DNA from: Euonymus europaeus
Taxonomy: Eukaryota > Streptophyta > Magnoliopsida > Celastrales > Celastraceae
Direction: 5' to 3'
DNA: 64,000 nt
Assembly: GCA_963580455.1 (NCBI GenBank)
Contig: OY756962.1
Location: 27,479,001-27,543,000, forward strand
The notes beneath the pieces were generated by a model, which saw nothing but the letters and a program-made list of their open reading frames with translations, did no database searches and had not been told where the DNA came from. Position 1 is the first letter of the stretch; the number at the start of each line of letters is the position of its first letter. Position numbers and translations under genes: made by a program. Shown here in pieces: positions 49,498 through 62,636 of this stretch.

Positions 49498-51052
49498 GTG
49501 GTTTCTTTACGTAAACGGTTTTATGAATATCCGTTGACTCCAAGTTCTGAATTCGATGCTTTTTAGCTTGATTTCACACTACTTTTCGAGCTCTACAATC
49601 TTAGGTTTTCGGATTTCGATTTCAGAACTCGTGGCTACTAGGTCTCGTTTCACCTAGTTAGCCGCGAAATGTGGTTTCTTTACGTAAACGGTTTTATGAA
49701 TATCCGTTGACTCCGAGTTCTGAATTCGGTGATTTTTAGCTTGATTTCACACTTGTTTTCGAGCTCTACAATCCTAGCGTTTGGGATTTTGATTTCAGAA
49801 CTCGTGGCTTGTAGGTCTCGTTTCACCTAGTTAGCCGCGAAATGTGGTTTCTTTACGTAAACGGTTTTATGAATATCCGTTGACTCCGAGTTCTGAATTC
49901 GGTGATTTTTAGCTTGATTTCACACTACTTTTCGAGCTCTACAATCCTGGCGTTTCGGATTTCGATTTCAGAACTCATGGCTAGTAGGTCTCGTTTCACC
50001 TTGTTAGCCGCGAAATGTGGTTTCTTTACGTAAACGGTTTTATGAATATCCGTTGACTCCGAGTTCTGAATTCGTTGATTTTTAGCTTGATTACACACTA
50101 CTTTTCGAGCTCTACAATCCTGGTTTCGGATTTTGATTTGAGAACTCGTGGCTAGTTGGTCTCGTTTCACCTATTTAGCCGAGAAATGTGGTTTCTTTAC
50201 GTAAACGGTTTTATGAATATCCGTTTACTCCGAGTTTTGAATTCGGTGATTTTTAGCTTGATTTCACACTACTTTTCGAGCTCTATGATCCTGGAGTTTC
50301 GGATTTCGATTTCAGAACTCGTGGGTACTAGGTCTCGTTTCACCTAGTTAGCCGCGAAATGTGGTTTCTTTACGTAAACGGTTTTATGAATATCCGTTGA
50401 CTCCGAGTTCTGAATTCGGTGATTTTTAGCTTGATTTCACACTACTTTTCGAGCTCTACAATCCTGGTGTTTCGGATTTTGATTTGAGAACTCGTGGCTA
50501 GTTGGTCTCGTTTCACCTATTTAGCCGCGAAATGTGGTTTCTTTACGTAAACGGTTTTATGAATATCCGTTTACTCCGAGTTTTGAATTCGGTGATTTTT
50601 AGCTTGATTTCACACTACTTTTCGAGCTCTATGATCCTGGAGTTTCGGATTTTGATTTCAGAACTCGTGGCTAGTTGGTCTCGTTTCACCTAGTTAGCCG
50701 CGAAATGTGGTTTCTTTATGTAAACAGTTTTATGAATATTTGTTGACTCCGAGTTCTGAATTCGGTGATTTTTAGCTTGATTTCACACTACTTTTCAAGC
50801 TCTACAATCCTGGCGTTTCGGATTTTGATTTCAGAACTCGTGGCTTGTAGGTCTCGTTTCACCTAGTTAGCCGCGAAATGTGGTTTCTTTACGTAAACGG
50901 TTTTATGAATATCCGTTGACTCCGAGTTCTGAATTCGGTGATTTTTGGCTTGATTTCACACTAATTTTCGCGCTCTACAATCCTGGCTTTTCGGATTTCA
51001 ATTTCAGAAATCGTGGCTAGTAGGTCTCGTTTCACCTATTTAGCCGCGAAAT
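49498..51052 (+). repeat. Nine-monomer unit (1555 bp), copy 2
   Basis: Second copy. Differences include GTTGTTTTCGAG-type changes, CTCCAAGTTC at 49540 and TTTACATAAAC in copy 1 against TTTACGTAAAC here. Similarity fades after CAATCCTGGCTTTTCGG near 50990. Confidence 0.87.
50017..50187 (+). repeat. 171-bp monomer (CCTGGTTTCGG), copy 2
   Basis: Same two-base loss, carried by the second nine-monomer unit. Confidence 0.91.
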
Positions 51053-53993
51053 GTGGTTTCTTTACGTAAACGGTTTTATGAATATCCGTTGACTCCGAGT
51101 TCTGAATTCGGTGATTTTTAGCTTGATTTCACACTACTTTTCGAGCTCTACAATCTTGGGTTTTCGGATTTCGATTTCAGAACTCGTGGCTAGTAGGTCT
51201 CGTTTCACCTAGTTAGCTGCGAAATGTGGTTTCTTTACGTAAACGGTTTTATGAATATCCGTTGACTCCGAGTTCTGAATTCGGTGATTTTTAGCTTGAT
51301 TTCACACTACTTTTCGTGCTCTACAATCCTGGCGTTTCGGATTTTTATTTCAGAACTCGTGGCTTGTAGGTCTCGTTTCACCTAGTTAGCCGCGAAATGT
51401 GGTTTCTTTACGTAAACGGTTTTATGAATATCCGTTGACACCGAGTTCTGAATTCGGTGATTTTTAGCTTGATTTCACACTACTTTGCGAGCTCTACAAT
51501 CTTGGGTTTTCGGATTTTGATTTCAGAACTCGTGGCTACTAGGTCTCGTTTCACCTAGTTAGCCGCGAAATGTGGTTTCTTTACATAAACGGTTTTACGA
51601 ATATCCGTTGACTCCGAGTTCTGAATTCGGTAATTTTTAGCTTGATTTCACACTACTTTTCGAGCTCTACAATCCTGGCATTTCGGATTTTGATTTCAGA
51701 ACTCGTGGCTTGTAGGTCTCGTTTCACCTATTTAGCCGCGAAATGTGGTTTCTTTACGTAAACGGTTTTATGAATATCCGTTGACTCCGAGTTCTGAATT
51801 CGGTGATTTTTAGCTTGATTTCACACTACTTTTTGAGCTCTACAATCCTGGGTTTTCGGATTTCAATTTCAGAACTCGTGACTAGTAGGTCTCGTTTCAC
51901 CTAGTTAGCCGCGAAATGTGGTTTCTTTACGTAAACGGTTTTATGAATATCCGTTGACTCCAAGTTCTGAATTCGGTGATTTTTAGCTTGATTTAACACT
52001 ACTTTTCGAGCTCTACGATCCTGGAGTTTCGGATTTTGATTTCAGAACTCGTGGATAGTAGGTCTCGATTCACCTATTTAGCCGCGAAATGTGGTTTCTT
52101 TACGTAAACGGTTTTATGAATATCCGTTGACTCCGAGTTCTGAATTCGGTGATTTTTAGCTTGATTTCACACTAGTTTTCGAGCTCTACAATCCTAGCGT
52201 TTCGGATTTCAATTTCAGAACTCGTGGCTTCTAGGTCTCGTTTCACCTAGTTAGCCGCGAAATGTGGTTTCTTTACGTAAACGGTTTTATGAATATCCGT
52301 TGACTCCGAGTTCTGAATTCGGTGATTTTTAGCTTGATTTCACACTACTTTTCGAGCTCTACAATCCTGGCGTTTCGGATTTTGATTTCAGAACTCGTGG
52401 CTAGTTGGTCTCGTTTCACCTAGTTACCCGCGAAATGTGGTTTCTTTACGTAAACGGTTTTATGAATATCCGTTGACTCCGAGTTCTGAATTCGGTGATT
52501 TTTAGCATGATTTCACACTACTTTTCGAGCTCTACAATCCTGGCGTTTCGGATTTTGATTTCAGAACTCGTGGCTTGTAGGTCTCGTTGCACCTAGTTAG
52601 CCGCGAAATGTGGTTTCTTTACGTAAACGGTTTTATGAATATCCGTTGACTCCGAGTTCTGAATTCGGTGATTTTTAGTTTGATTTCACACTACTTTTCG
52701 AGCTCTACAATCTTGGGTTTTCGGATTTTGATTTCAGAACTCGTGGCTACTAGGTCTCGTTTCACCTAGTTAGCCGCGAAATGTGGTTTCTTTACGTAAA
52801 CGGTTTTACGAATATCCGTTGACTGCGAGTACTGAGTTCGGTGATTTTTAGCTTGATTTCACACTACTTTTCGAGCTCTACAATCCTGGCGTTTCGGATT
52901 TTGATTTCAGAACTCGTGGCTTGTAGGTCTCTTTTGACCTAGTTAGCCGCGTAATGTGGTTTCTTTACGTAAACGGTTTTATGAATATCCGTTGACTCCG
53001 AGTTCTGAATTCGGTGATTTTTAGCTTGATTTCACACTACTTTTTGAGCTCTACAATCCTGGGTTTTCGGATTTCAATTTCAGAACTCGGGGTTAGTAGG
53101 TCTCATTTCACCTAGTTAGCCGCGAAATGTGGTTTCTTTACGTAAACGGTTTTATGAATATCAGTTGACTCCGAGTTCTGAATTCGGTGATTTTTAGCTT
53201 GATTTCACACTATTTTTCGAGCTCTACGATCCTGGCGTTTCGGATTTTGATTTCAGAACTCGTGGCTAGTTGGTCTCGTTTCACCTATTTACCCGCGAAA
53301 TGTGGTTTCTTTACGTAAACGGTTTTATGAATATCCGTTGACTCCGAGTTTTGAATTCGGTGATTTTTAGCTTGATTTCACACTAATTTTTGAGCTCGAC
53401 GATCCTGGCGTTTCGGATTTTGATTTCAGAACTCGTGGATAGTAGGTCTCGATTCACCTATTTAGCCGCGAAATGTGGTTTCTTTACGTAAACGGTTTTA
53501 TGAATATCCGTTGACTCCGAGTTCTGAATTCGGTGATTTTTAGCTTGATTTCACACTACTTTTCGAGCTCTACTATCTTGGGTTTTCGGATATTGATTTC
53601 AGAACTAGTGGCTACTAGGTCTCGTTTCACCTAGTTAGCCGCGAAATGTGGTTTCTTTACGTAAACGGTTTTATGAATATCCGTTGACTCCGAGTTCTGA
53701 ATTCGTTGATTTTTAGCATGATTTCACACTACTTTTCGAGCTCTACAATCCTGGCGTTTCGGATTTTGATTTCAGAATTCGTGGCTTGTAGGTCTCGTTG
53801 CACCTAGTTAGCCGCGAAATGTGGTTTCTTTACGTAAACGGTTTTATGAATATCCGTTGACTCCGAGTTCTGAATTCGGTGATTTTTAGTTTGATTTCAC
53901 ACTACTTTTCGAGCTCTACAATCCTGGGTTTTTGGATTTCGATTTCAGAACTCGTGGCTAGTAGGTCTCGTTTCACCTAGTTAGCAGCGAAAT

Positions 53994-54165
53994 TTGGTTT
54001 CTTTACGTAAACGGTTTTATGAACATCCGTTGACTCCTATTTCTGAATTCGGTGATTTTTAGATTGATTTCACACTACTTTTCGAGCTCTACAATCCTGC
54101 GTTTCAGATTTTGATTTGAGAACTCGTGGCTAGTAGGTCTCGTTTCACGTAGTTAGCCGCGAAAT
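53994..54165 (+). repeat. 172-bp F monomer (CCTGCG), copy 1
   Basis: One G is lost (CCTGGCGTTT to CCTGCGTTT). The monomer starts TTTGG instead of GTGG and has ATGAACATCC and CTCCTATTTCTG. Confidence 0.91.
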
Positions 54166-54337
54166 GTGGTTTCTTTACGAAACGGTTTTATGAATATCCG
54201 TTGATTCCGAGTTCTGAATTCGGTGATTTTTAGCTTGATTTCACACTACTTTTCGAGCTCTACAATCCTGGGTTTTCGGATTTCAATTTCAGAACTCGTG
54301 GCTAGTAGGTCTCCTTTCACCTATTAAGCCGCGAAAT
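54166..54337 (+). repeat. 172-bp G monomer (ACGAAACGG), copy 1
   Basis: One T is lost from ACGTAAACGG, destroying the TTTACGTAAA palindrome. Tail is GTAGGTCTCCTTTCACC and TATTAAGCC. Confidence 0.91.
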
Positions 54338-56067
54338 GTGGTTTCTTTACGTAAACGGTTTTATGAATATCCGTTGACTCCGAGTTCTGAATTCGGTGAT
54401 TTTTAGCTTGATTTCACACTAGTTTTGGAGCTCTACAATCTTAGCATTTCGGATTTCAATTTCAGAACTCGTGGCTTGTAGGTCTCGTTTCACCTAGTTA
54501 GCCGCGAAATGTGGTTTCTTTACGTAAACGGTTTTATGAATATCCGTTGACTCCGAGTTCTGAATTCGGTGATTTTTAGCATGATTTCACACTACTTTTC
54601 GAGCTCTACGATCCTGGAGTTTCGGATTTTGATTTCAGAACTCGTGGATAGTAGGTCTCGATTCACCTATTTAGCCGCGAAATGTGGTTTCTTTACGTAA
54701 ACGGTTTTACGAATATCCTTTGACTCCGAGTTCTGAATTCGGTGATTTTTAGCTTGATTTCACACTAGTTTTCGAGCTCTACAATCCTAGCGTTTCGGAT
54801 TTCAATTTCAGAACTCGTGGCTTGTGGGTCTCGTTTCACCTAGTTAGCCGCGAAATGTGGTTTCTTTACGTAAACGGTTTTATGAATATCCGTTGACTCC
54901 GAGTTCTGAATTCGGTGACTTTTAGCTTGATTTCACACTACTTTTCGAGCTCTACAATCCTGGCGTTTCGGATTATGATTTCAGAACTCGTGGCTAGTTG
55001 GTCTCGTTTCACCTAGTTACCCGCGAAATGTGGTTTCTTTACGTAAACGGTTTTGTGAATATCCGTTGACTCCGAGTTCTGAATTCGGTGATTTTTAGCT
55101 TGATTTCACACTACTTTTCGAGCTCTACGATCCTGGAGTTTCGGATTTTGATTTCAGAACTCGTGGATAGTAGGTCTCGATTCACCTATTTAGCCGCGAA
55201 ATGTGGTTTCTTTACGTAAACGGTTTTATGAATATCCGTTGACTCCGAGTTCTGAATTCGGTGATTTTTAGCTTGATTTCACACTAGTTTTCGAGCTCTA
55301 CAATCCTAGCTTTTCGGATTTCAATTTCAGAACTCGTGGCTAGTAGGTCTCCTTTCACCTATTAAGCCGCGAAATGTGGTTTCTTTACGTAAACGGTTTT
55401 ATGAATATCCGTTGACTCCGAGTTCTGAATTCGGTGATTTTTAGCTTGATTTCACACTAGTTTTTGAGCTCTACAATCTTAGCGTTTCGGATTTCAATTT
55501 CAGAACTCGTGGCTTGTAGGCCTCGTTTCACCTAGTTAGCCGCGAAATGTGGTTTCTTTACGTAAACGGTTTTATGAATATCCGTTGACTCCGAGTTCTG
55601 AATTCGGTGATTTTTAGCTTGATTTCACACTACTTTTCGAGCTCTACGATCCTGGAGTTTCGGATTTTGATTTCAGAACTCGTGGATAGTAGGTCTCGAT
55701 TCACCTATTTAGCCGCGAAATGTGGTTTCTTTACGTAAACGGTTTTATGAATATCCGTTGACTCCGAGTTCTGAATTCGGTGATTTTTAGCTTGATTTCA
55801 CACTACTTTTCGAGCTCTACGATCCTGGAGTTTCGGATTTTGATTTCAGAACTCGTGGATAGTAGGTCTCGATTCACCTATTTAGCCGCGAAATGTGGTT
55901 TCTTTACGTAAACGGTTTTATGAATATCCGTTGACTCCGAGTTCTGAATTCGGTGATTTTTAGCTTGATTTCACACTAGTTTTCGAGCTCTACAATCCTA
56001 GCGTTTCGGATTTCAATTTCAGAACTCGTGGCTTGTAGGTCTCGTTTCACCTAGTTAGCCGCGAAAT

Positions 56068-56240
56068 GTGGTTTCTTTACGTAAACGGTTTTATGAATAT
56101 CCGTTGACTCCGAGTTCTGAATTCGGTGATTTTTAGCTTGATTTCACACTACTTTTCGAGCTCTACAATCCTGGGGTTTCGGATTATGATTTCAGAACTC
56201 GTGGATAGTAGGTCTCGATTCACCTATTTAGCCGCGAAAT
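56068..56240 (+). repeat. Hybrid B/C monomer
   Basis: The body reads CAATCCTGGGG and GGATTATGATTTC (B); the right end reads GGATAGTAGG, CTCGATTCACC and TATTTAGCC (C). The switch falls within the identical TTTCAGAACTCGTGG stretch between m123 and m137. It is the only such monomer seen and sits immediately left of the repeated E-F-G block. Confidence 0.87.
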
Positions 56241-56413
56241 GTGGTTTCTTTACGTAAACGGTTTTATGAATATCCGTTGACTCCGAGTTCTGAATTCGGT
56301 GATTTTTAGTTTGATTTCACACTACTTTTCGAGCTCTACAATCCTGGGTTTTTGGATTTCGATTTCAGAACTCGTGGCTAGTAGGTCTCGTTTCACCTAG
56401 TTAGCAGCGAAAT

Positions 56414-56585
56414 TTGGTTTCTTTACGTAAACGGTTTTATGAACATCCGTTGACTCCTATTTCTGAATTCGGTGATTTTTAGCTTGATTTCACACTACTT
56501 TTCGAGCTCTACAATCCTGCGTTTCGGATTTTGATTTGAGAACTCGTGGCTAGTAGGTCTCGTTTCACGTAGTTAGCCGCAAAAT
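56414..56585 (+). repeat. 172-bp F monomer (CCTGCG), copy 2
   Basis: Same one-base loss and TTTGG start as the copy at 53994, at +2420 bp. Confidence 0.91.
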
Positions 56586-56757
56586 GTGGTTTCTTTACGA
56601 AACGGTTTTATGAATATCCGTTGATTTCGAGTTCTGAATTCGGTGATTTTTTGCTTGATTTCACACTACTTTTCGAGCTCTACAATCCTGGGTTTTCGGA
56701 TTTCAATTTCAGAACTCGTGGCTAGTAGGTCTCCTTTCACCTATTAAGCCGCGAAAT
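56586..56757 (+). repeat. 172-bp G monomer (ACGAAACGG), copy 2
   Basis: Same one-base loss as at 54166, at +2420 bp. Adds GATTTCGAGTTC and GATTTTTTGC changes. Confidence 0.91.
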
Positions 56758-59006
56758 GTGGTTTCTTTACGTAAACGGTTTTATGAATATCCGTTGACTC
56801 CGAGTTCTGAATTCGGTGATTTTTAGCTTGATTTCACACTAGTTTTCGAGCTCTACAATCTTAGCATTTCGGATTTCAATTTCAGAACTCGTGGCTTGTA
56901 GGTCTCGTTTCACCTAGTTAGCCGCGAAATGTGGTTTCTTTACGTAAACTGTTTTATGAATATCCGTTGACTCCGTGTTCTGAATTCGGTGATTTTTAGC
57001 TTGATTTCACACTACTTTTCGAGCTCTACGATCCTGGAGTTTCGGATTTTGATTTCAGAACTCGTGGATAGTAGGTCTCGATTCACCTATTTAGCCGCGA
57101 AATGTGGTTTCTTTACGTAAACGGTTTTACGAATATCCTTTGACTCCGAGTTCTGAATTCGGTGATTTTTAGCTTGATTTCACACTAGTTTTCGAGCTCT
57201 ACAATCCTAGCGTTTCGGATTTCAATTTCAGAACTCGTGGCTTGTAGGTCTCGTTTCACCTAGTTAGCCGCGAAATGTGGTTTCTTTACGTAAACGGTTT
57301 TATGAATATCCGTTGACTCCGAGTTCTGAATTCGGTGACTTTTAGCTTGATTTCACACTACTTTTCGAGCTCTACAATCCTGGCGTTTCGGATTATGATT
57401 TCAGAACTCGTGGCTAGTTGGTCTCGTTTCACCTAGTTACCCGCGAAATGTGGTTTCTTTATGTAAACGGTTTTATGAATATCCGTTGACTCCGAGTTCT
57501 GAATTCGGTGATTTTTAGCTTGATTTCTCACTACTTTTCGAGCTCTACGATCCTGGAGTTTCGGATTTTGATTTCAGAACTCGTGGATAATAGGTCTCGA
57601 TTCACCTATTTAGCCGCGAAATGTGGTTTCTTTACGTAAACGGTTTTATGAATATCCGTTGACTCCGAGTTCTGAATTCGGTGATTTTTAGCTTGATTTC
57701 ACACTAGTTTTCGAGCTCTACAATCCTAGCGTTTCGGATTTCAATTTCAGAACTCGTGGCTTGTAGGTCTCGTTTCACCTAGTTAGCCGCGAAATGTGGT
57801 TTCTTTACGTAAACGGTTTTATGAATATCCGTTGACTCCGAGTTCTGAATTCGGTGACTTTTAGCTTGATTTCACACTACTTTTCGAGCTCTACAATCCT
57901 GGCGTTTCGGATTATGATTTCAGAACTCGTGGCTAGTTGGTCTCGTTTCACCTAGTTACCCGCGAAATGTGGTTTCTTTACGTAAACGGTTTTATGAATA
58001 TCCGTTGACTCCGAGTTCTGAATTCAGTGATTTTTAGCTTGATTTCACACTACTTTTCGAGCTCTACGATCCTGGAGTTTCGGATTTTGATTTCAGAACT
58101 CGTGGATAGTAGGTCTCGATTCACCTAATTAGCCGCGAAATGTGGTTTCTTTACGTAAACGGTTTTATGAATATCCGTTGACTCCGAGTTCTGAATTCGG
58201 TGATTTTTAGCTTGATTTCACACTAGTTTTCGAGCTCTACAATCCTAGCGTTTCGGATTTCAATTTCAGAACTCGTGGCTAGTAGGTCTCCTTTCACCTA
58301 TTAAGCCGCGAAATGTGGTTTCTTTACGTAAACGGTTTTATGAATATCCGTTGACTCCGAGTTCTGAATTCGGTGATTTTTAGCTTGATTTCACACTAGT
58401 TTTCGAGCTCTACAATCTTAGCGTTTCGGATTTCAATTTCAGAACTCGTGGCTTGTAGGTCTCGTTTCACCTAGTTAGCCGCGAAATGTGGTTTCTTTAC
58501 GTAAACGGTTTTATGAATATCGGTTGACTCCGAGTTCTAAATTCGGTGATTTTTAGCTTGATTTCACACTACTTTTCGAGCTCTACGATCCTGAAGTTTC
58601 GGATTTTGATTTCAGAACTCGTGGATAGTAGGTCTCGATTCACCTATTTAGCCGCGAAATGTGGTTTCTTTACGTAAACGGTTTTACGAATATCCTTTGA
58701 CTCCGAGTTCTGAATTCGGTGATTTTTAGCTTGATTTCACACTAGTTTTCGAGCTCTACAATCCTAGCGTTTCGGATTTCAATTTCAGAACTCGTGGCTT
58801 GTAGGTCTCGTTTCACCTAGTTAGCCGCGAAATGTGGTTTCTTTACGTAAACGGTTTTATGAATATCCGTTGACTCCGAATTCTGAATTCGGTGACTTTT
58901 AGCTTGATTTCACACTACTTTTCGAGCTCTACAATCCTGGCGTTTCGGATTATGATTTCAGAACTCGTGGCTAGTTGGTCTCGTTTCACCTAGTTACCCG
59001 CGAAAT

Positions 59007-59178
59007 GTGGTTTCTTTACGTAAACGGTTTTATGAATATCCGTTGACTCCGAGTTCTGAATTCGGTGATTTTTAGCTTGATTTCACACTACTTTTCGAGC
59101 TCTACGATCCTGGAGTTTCGGATTTGATTTCCGAACTCGTGGATAGTAGGTCTCGATTCACCTATTTAGCCGCGAAAT
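59007..59178 (+). repeat. 172-bp C monomer (GATTTGATTTCC), copy 1
   Basis: One T is lost (GGATTTTGATTTC to GGATTTGATTTCC) and CAGAACTC becomes CCGAACTC, which weakens the right arm of the 11-bp inverted repeat. Confidence 0.91.
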
Positions 59179-60389
59179 GTGGTTTCTTTACGTAAACGGT
59201 TTTATGAATATCCGTTGACTCCGAGTTCTGAATTCGGTGATTTTTAGCTTGATTTCACACTAGTTTTCGAGCTCTACAATCCTAGGGTTTCGGATTTCAA
59301 TTTCAGAACTCGTGGCTAGTAGGTCTCCTTTCACCTATTAAGCCGCGAAATGTGGTTTCTTTACGTAAACGGTTTTATGAATATCCGTTGACTCCGAGTT
59401 CTGAATTCGGTGATTTTTAGCTTGATTTCACACTAGTTTTCGAGCTCTACAATCTTAGCGTTTCGGATTTCAATTTCAGAACTCGTGGCTTGTAGGTCTC
59501 GTTTCACCTAGTTAGCCGCGAAATGTGGTTTCTTTACGTAAACGGTTTTATGAATATCCGTTGACTCCGAGTTCTGAATTCGGTGATTTTTAGCTTGATT
59601 TGACACTACTTTTCGAGCTCTACGATCCTGGAGTTTCGGATTTTGATTTCAGAACTCGTGGATAGTAGGTCTCGATTCACCTATTTAGCCGCAAAATGTG
59701 GTTTCTTTACGTAAACGGTTTTATGAATATCCGTTGACTCCGAGTTCTGAATTCGGTGATTTTTAGCTTGATTTCACACTAGTTTTCGAGCTCTACAATC
59801 CTAGCATTTCGGATTTCAATTTCAGAACTCGTGGCTTGTAGGTCTCGTTTCACCTAGTTAGCCGCGAAATGTGGTTTCTTTACGTAAACGGTTTTATGAA
59901 TATCCGTTGACTCCGAGTTCTGAATTCGGTGATTTTTAGCTTGATTTCACACTACTTTTCGAGCTCTACAATCCTGGGGTTTCGGATTATGATTTCAGAA
60001 CTCGTGGCTAGTTGGTCTCGTTTCACCTAGTTACCCGCGAAATGTGGTTTCTTTACGTAAACGGTTTTATGAATATCCGTTGACTCCGAGTTCTGAATTC
60101 GGTGATTTTTAGCTTGATTTCACACTACTTTTCGAGCTCTACGATCCTGGAGTTTCGGATTTTGATTTCAGAACTCGTGGATAGTAGGTCTCGATTCACC
60201 TATTTAGCCGCGAAATGTGGTTTCTTTACGTAAACGGTTTTACGAATATCCGTTGACTCCGAGTTCTGAATTCGGTGATTTTTAGCTTGATTTCACACTA
60301 GTTTTCGAGCTCTAAAATCCTAGCGTTTCGGATTTCAATTTCAGAACTCGTGGCTTGTAGGTCTCGTTTCACCTAGTTAGCCGCGAAAT

Positions 60390-60561
60390 GTGGTTTCTTT
60401 ACGAAACGGTTTTATGAATATCCGTTGACTCCGAGTTCTGAATTCGGTGACTTTTAGCTTGATTTCACACTACTTTTCGAGCTCTACAATCCTGGCGTTT
60501 CGGATTATGATTTCAGAACTCGTGGCTAGTTGGTCTCGTTTCACCTAGTTACCCGCGAAAT
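60390..60561 (+). repeat. 172-bp B monomer (ACGAAACGG), copy 1
   Basis: One T is lost from ACGTAAACGG in a B-type monomer. The same base loss occurs in the G monomers at 54166 and 56586, a different subtype, so it either spread by conversion or happened twice. Confidence 0.91.
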
Positions 60562-61253
60562 GTGGTTTCTTTACGTAAACGGTTTTATGAATATCCGTTG
60601 ACTCCGAGTTCTGAATTCGGTGATTTTTAGCTTGATTTCACACTACTTTTCGAGCTCTACGATCCTGGAGTTTCGGATTTTGATTTCAGAACTCGTGGAT
60701 AGTAGGTCTAGATTCACATATTTAGCCGCGAAATGTGGTTTCTTTACGTAAACGGTTTTATGAATATCCGTTGACTCCGAGTTCTGAATTCGGTGATTTT
60801 TAGCTTGATTTCACACTAGTTTTCGAGCTCTACAATCCTAGCGTTTCGGATTTCAATTTCAGAACTCATGGCTAGTAGGTGTCCTTTCACCTATTAAGCC
60901 GCGAAATGTGGTTTCTTTACGTAAACGGTTTTATGAATATCCGTTGACTCCGAGTTCTGAATTCGGTGATTTTTAGCTTGATTTCACACTAGTTTTTGAG
61001 CTCTACAATCTTAGCGTTTCGGATTTCAATTTCAGAACTCGTGGCTTGTAGGTCTCGTTTCACCTAGTTAGCCGCGAAATGTGGTTTCTTTACGTAAACG
61101 GTTTTATGAATATCCGTTGACTCCGAATTCTGAATTCGGTGACTTTTAGCTTGATTTCACACTACTTTTCGAGCTCTACAATCCTGGCGTTTCGGATTAT
61201 GATTTCAGAACTCGTGGCTAGTTGGTCTCGTTTCACCTAGTTACCCGCGAAAT

Positions 61254-61425
61254 GTGGTTTCTTTACGTAAACGGTTTTATGAATATCCGTTGACTCCGAG
61301 TTCTGAATTCGGTGATTTTTAGCTTGATTTCACACTACTTTTCGAGCTCTACGATCCTGGAGTTTCGGATTTGATTTCCGAACTCGTGGATAGTAGGTCT
61401 CGATTCACCTATTTAGCCGCGAAAT
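61254..61425 (+). repeat. 172-bp C monomer (GATTTGATTTCC), copy 2
   Basis: Same one-base loss at +2247 bp from copy 1. Confidence 0.91.
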
Positions 61426-62636
61426 GTGGTTTCTTTACGTAAACGGTTTTATGAATATCCGTTGACTCCGAGTTCTGAATTCGGTGATTTTTAGCTTGAT
61501 TTCACACTAGTTTTCGAGCTCTACAATCCTAGGGTTTCGGATTTCAATTTCAGAACTCGTGGCTAGTAGGTCTCCTTTCACCTATTAAGCCGCGAAATGT
61601 GGTTTCTTTACGTAAACGGTTTTATGAATATCCGTTGACTCCGAGTTCTGAATTCGGTGATTTTTAGCTTGATTTCACACTAGTTTTCGAGCTCTACAAT
61701 CTTAGCGTTTCGGATTTCAATTTCAGAACTCGTGGCTTGTAGGTCTCGTTTCACCTAGTTAGCCGCGAAATGTGGTTTCTTTACGTAAACGGTTTTATGA
61801 ATATCCGTTGACTCCGAGTTCTGAATTCGGTGATTTTTAGCTTGATTTGACACTACTTTTCGAGCTCTACGATCCTGGAGTTTCGGATTTTGATTTCAGA
61901 ACTCGTGGATAGTAGGTCTCGATTCACCTATTTAGCCGCAAAATGTGGTTTCTTTACGTAAACGGTTTTATGAATATCCGTTGACTCCGAGTTCTGAATT
62001 CGGTGATTTTTAGCTTGATTTCACACTAGTTTTCGAGCTCTACAATCCTAGCATTTCGGATTTCAATTTCAGAACTCGTGGCTTGTAGGTCTCGTTTCAC
62101 CTAGTTAGCCGCGAAATGTGGTTTCTTTACGTAAACGGTTTTATGAATATCCGTTGACTCCGAGTTCTGAATTCGGTGATTTTTAGCTTGATTTCACACT
62201 ACTTTTCGAGCTCTACAATCCTGGGGTTTCGGATTATGATTTCAGAACTCGTGGCTAGTTGGTCTCGTTTCACCTAGTTACCCGCGAAATGTGGTTTCTT
62301 TACGTAAACGGTTTTATGAATATCCGTTGACTCCGAGTTCTGAATTCGGTGATTTTTAGCTTGATTTCACACTACTTTTCGAGCTCTACGATCCTGGAGT
62401 TTCGGATTTTGATTTCAGAACTCGTGGATAGTAGGTCTCGATTCACCTATTTAGCCGCGAAATGTGGTTTCTTTACGTAAACGGTTTTACGAATATCCGT
62501 TGACTCCGAGTTCTGAATTCGGTGATTTTTAGCTTGATTTCACACTAGTTTTCGAGCTCTAAAATCCTAGCGTTTCGGATTTCAATTTCAGAACTCGTGG
62601 CTTGTAGGTCTCGTTTCACCTAGTTAGCCGCGAAAT

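Larger units (their letters stand above)
47770..53820 (+). repeat. Subarray IV: mixed monomers, weak higher-order structure
   Basis: Monomers combine GGCTTGTAGG, CAATCTTGGG or CAATCTTAGG, CCTGGCGTTT and GGATTTCAATTTC markers with more private single-base changes than elsewhere (CGGTTTGATG, TTACCCGCG, CTCGTTGCACC, GACTGCGAGTAC). A nine-monomer duplication covers 47943-51052. From 51053 to 53820 I see no exact long period, only short-range similarity. Confidence 0.8.
53821..55202 (+). repeat. Eight-monomer segment E-F-G-A-C-A-B-C, copy 1
   Basis: Repeats at 56241-57622 with a 2420-bp offset (14 x 173 minus 2). Shared rare markers: GCAGCGAAATTTGG, ATGAACATCCG, CTCCTATTTCTG, CCTGCG, ACGAAACGG, CACGTAG and TTACGAATATCCTTTG (54708 and 57128). 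Single-base differences include GATTTTTAGATTG here and GGCTTGTGGG here. Confidence 0.87.
56241..57622 (+). repeat. Eight-monomer segment E-F-G-A-C-A-B-C, copy 2
   Basis: Second copy at +2420 bp, same length (1382 bp). Private changes include TGATTTCTCAC and GGATAATAGG in its last C monomer. After it the order continues A (57623), where copy 1 continues D (55203). Confidence 0.87.
58834..61080 (+). repeat. 13-monomer HOR (2247 bp), copy 1
   Basis: Order B C D A C A B C A B C D A; length is 13 x 173 minus 2 (one loss in GATTTGATTTCC, one in ACGAAACGG). Markers GGATTTGATTTCC (59121), TTTGACACTAC, ACGAAACGG (60401), GGTCTAGATTCACATA (60704) and TAGGTGTCC (60874) all recur at +2247. At every site I compared, the two copies were identical. 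Confidence 0.93.
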
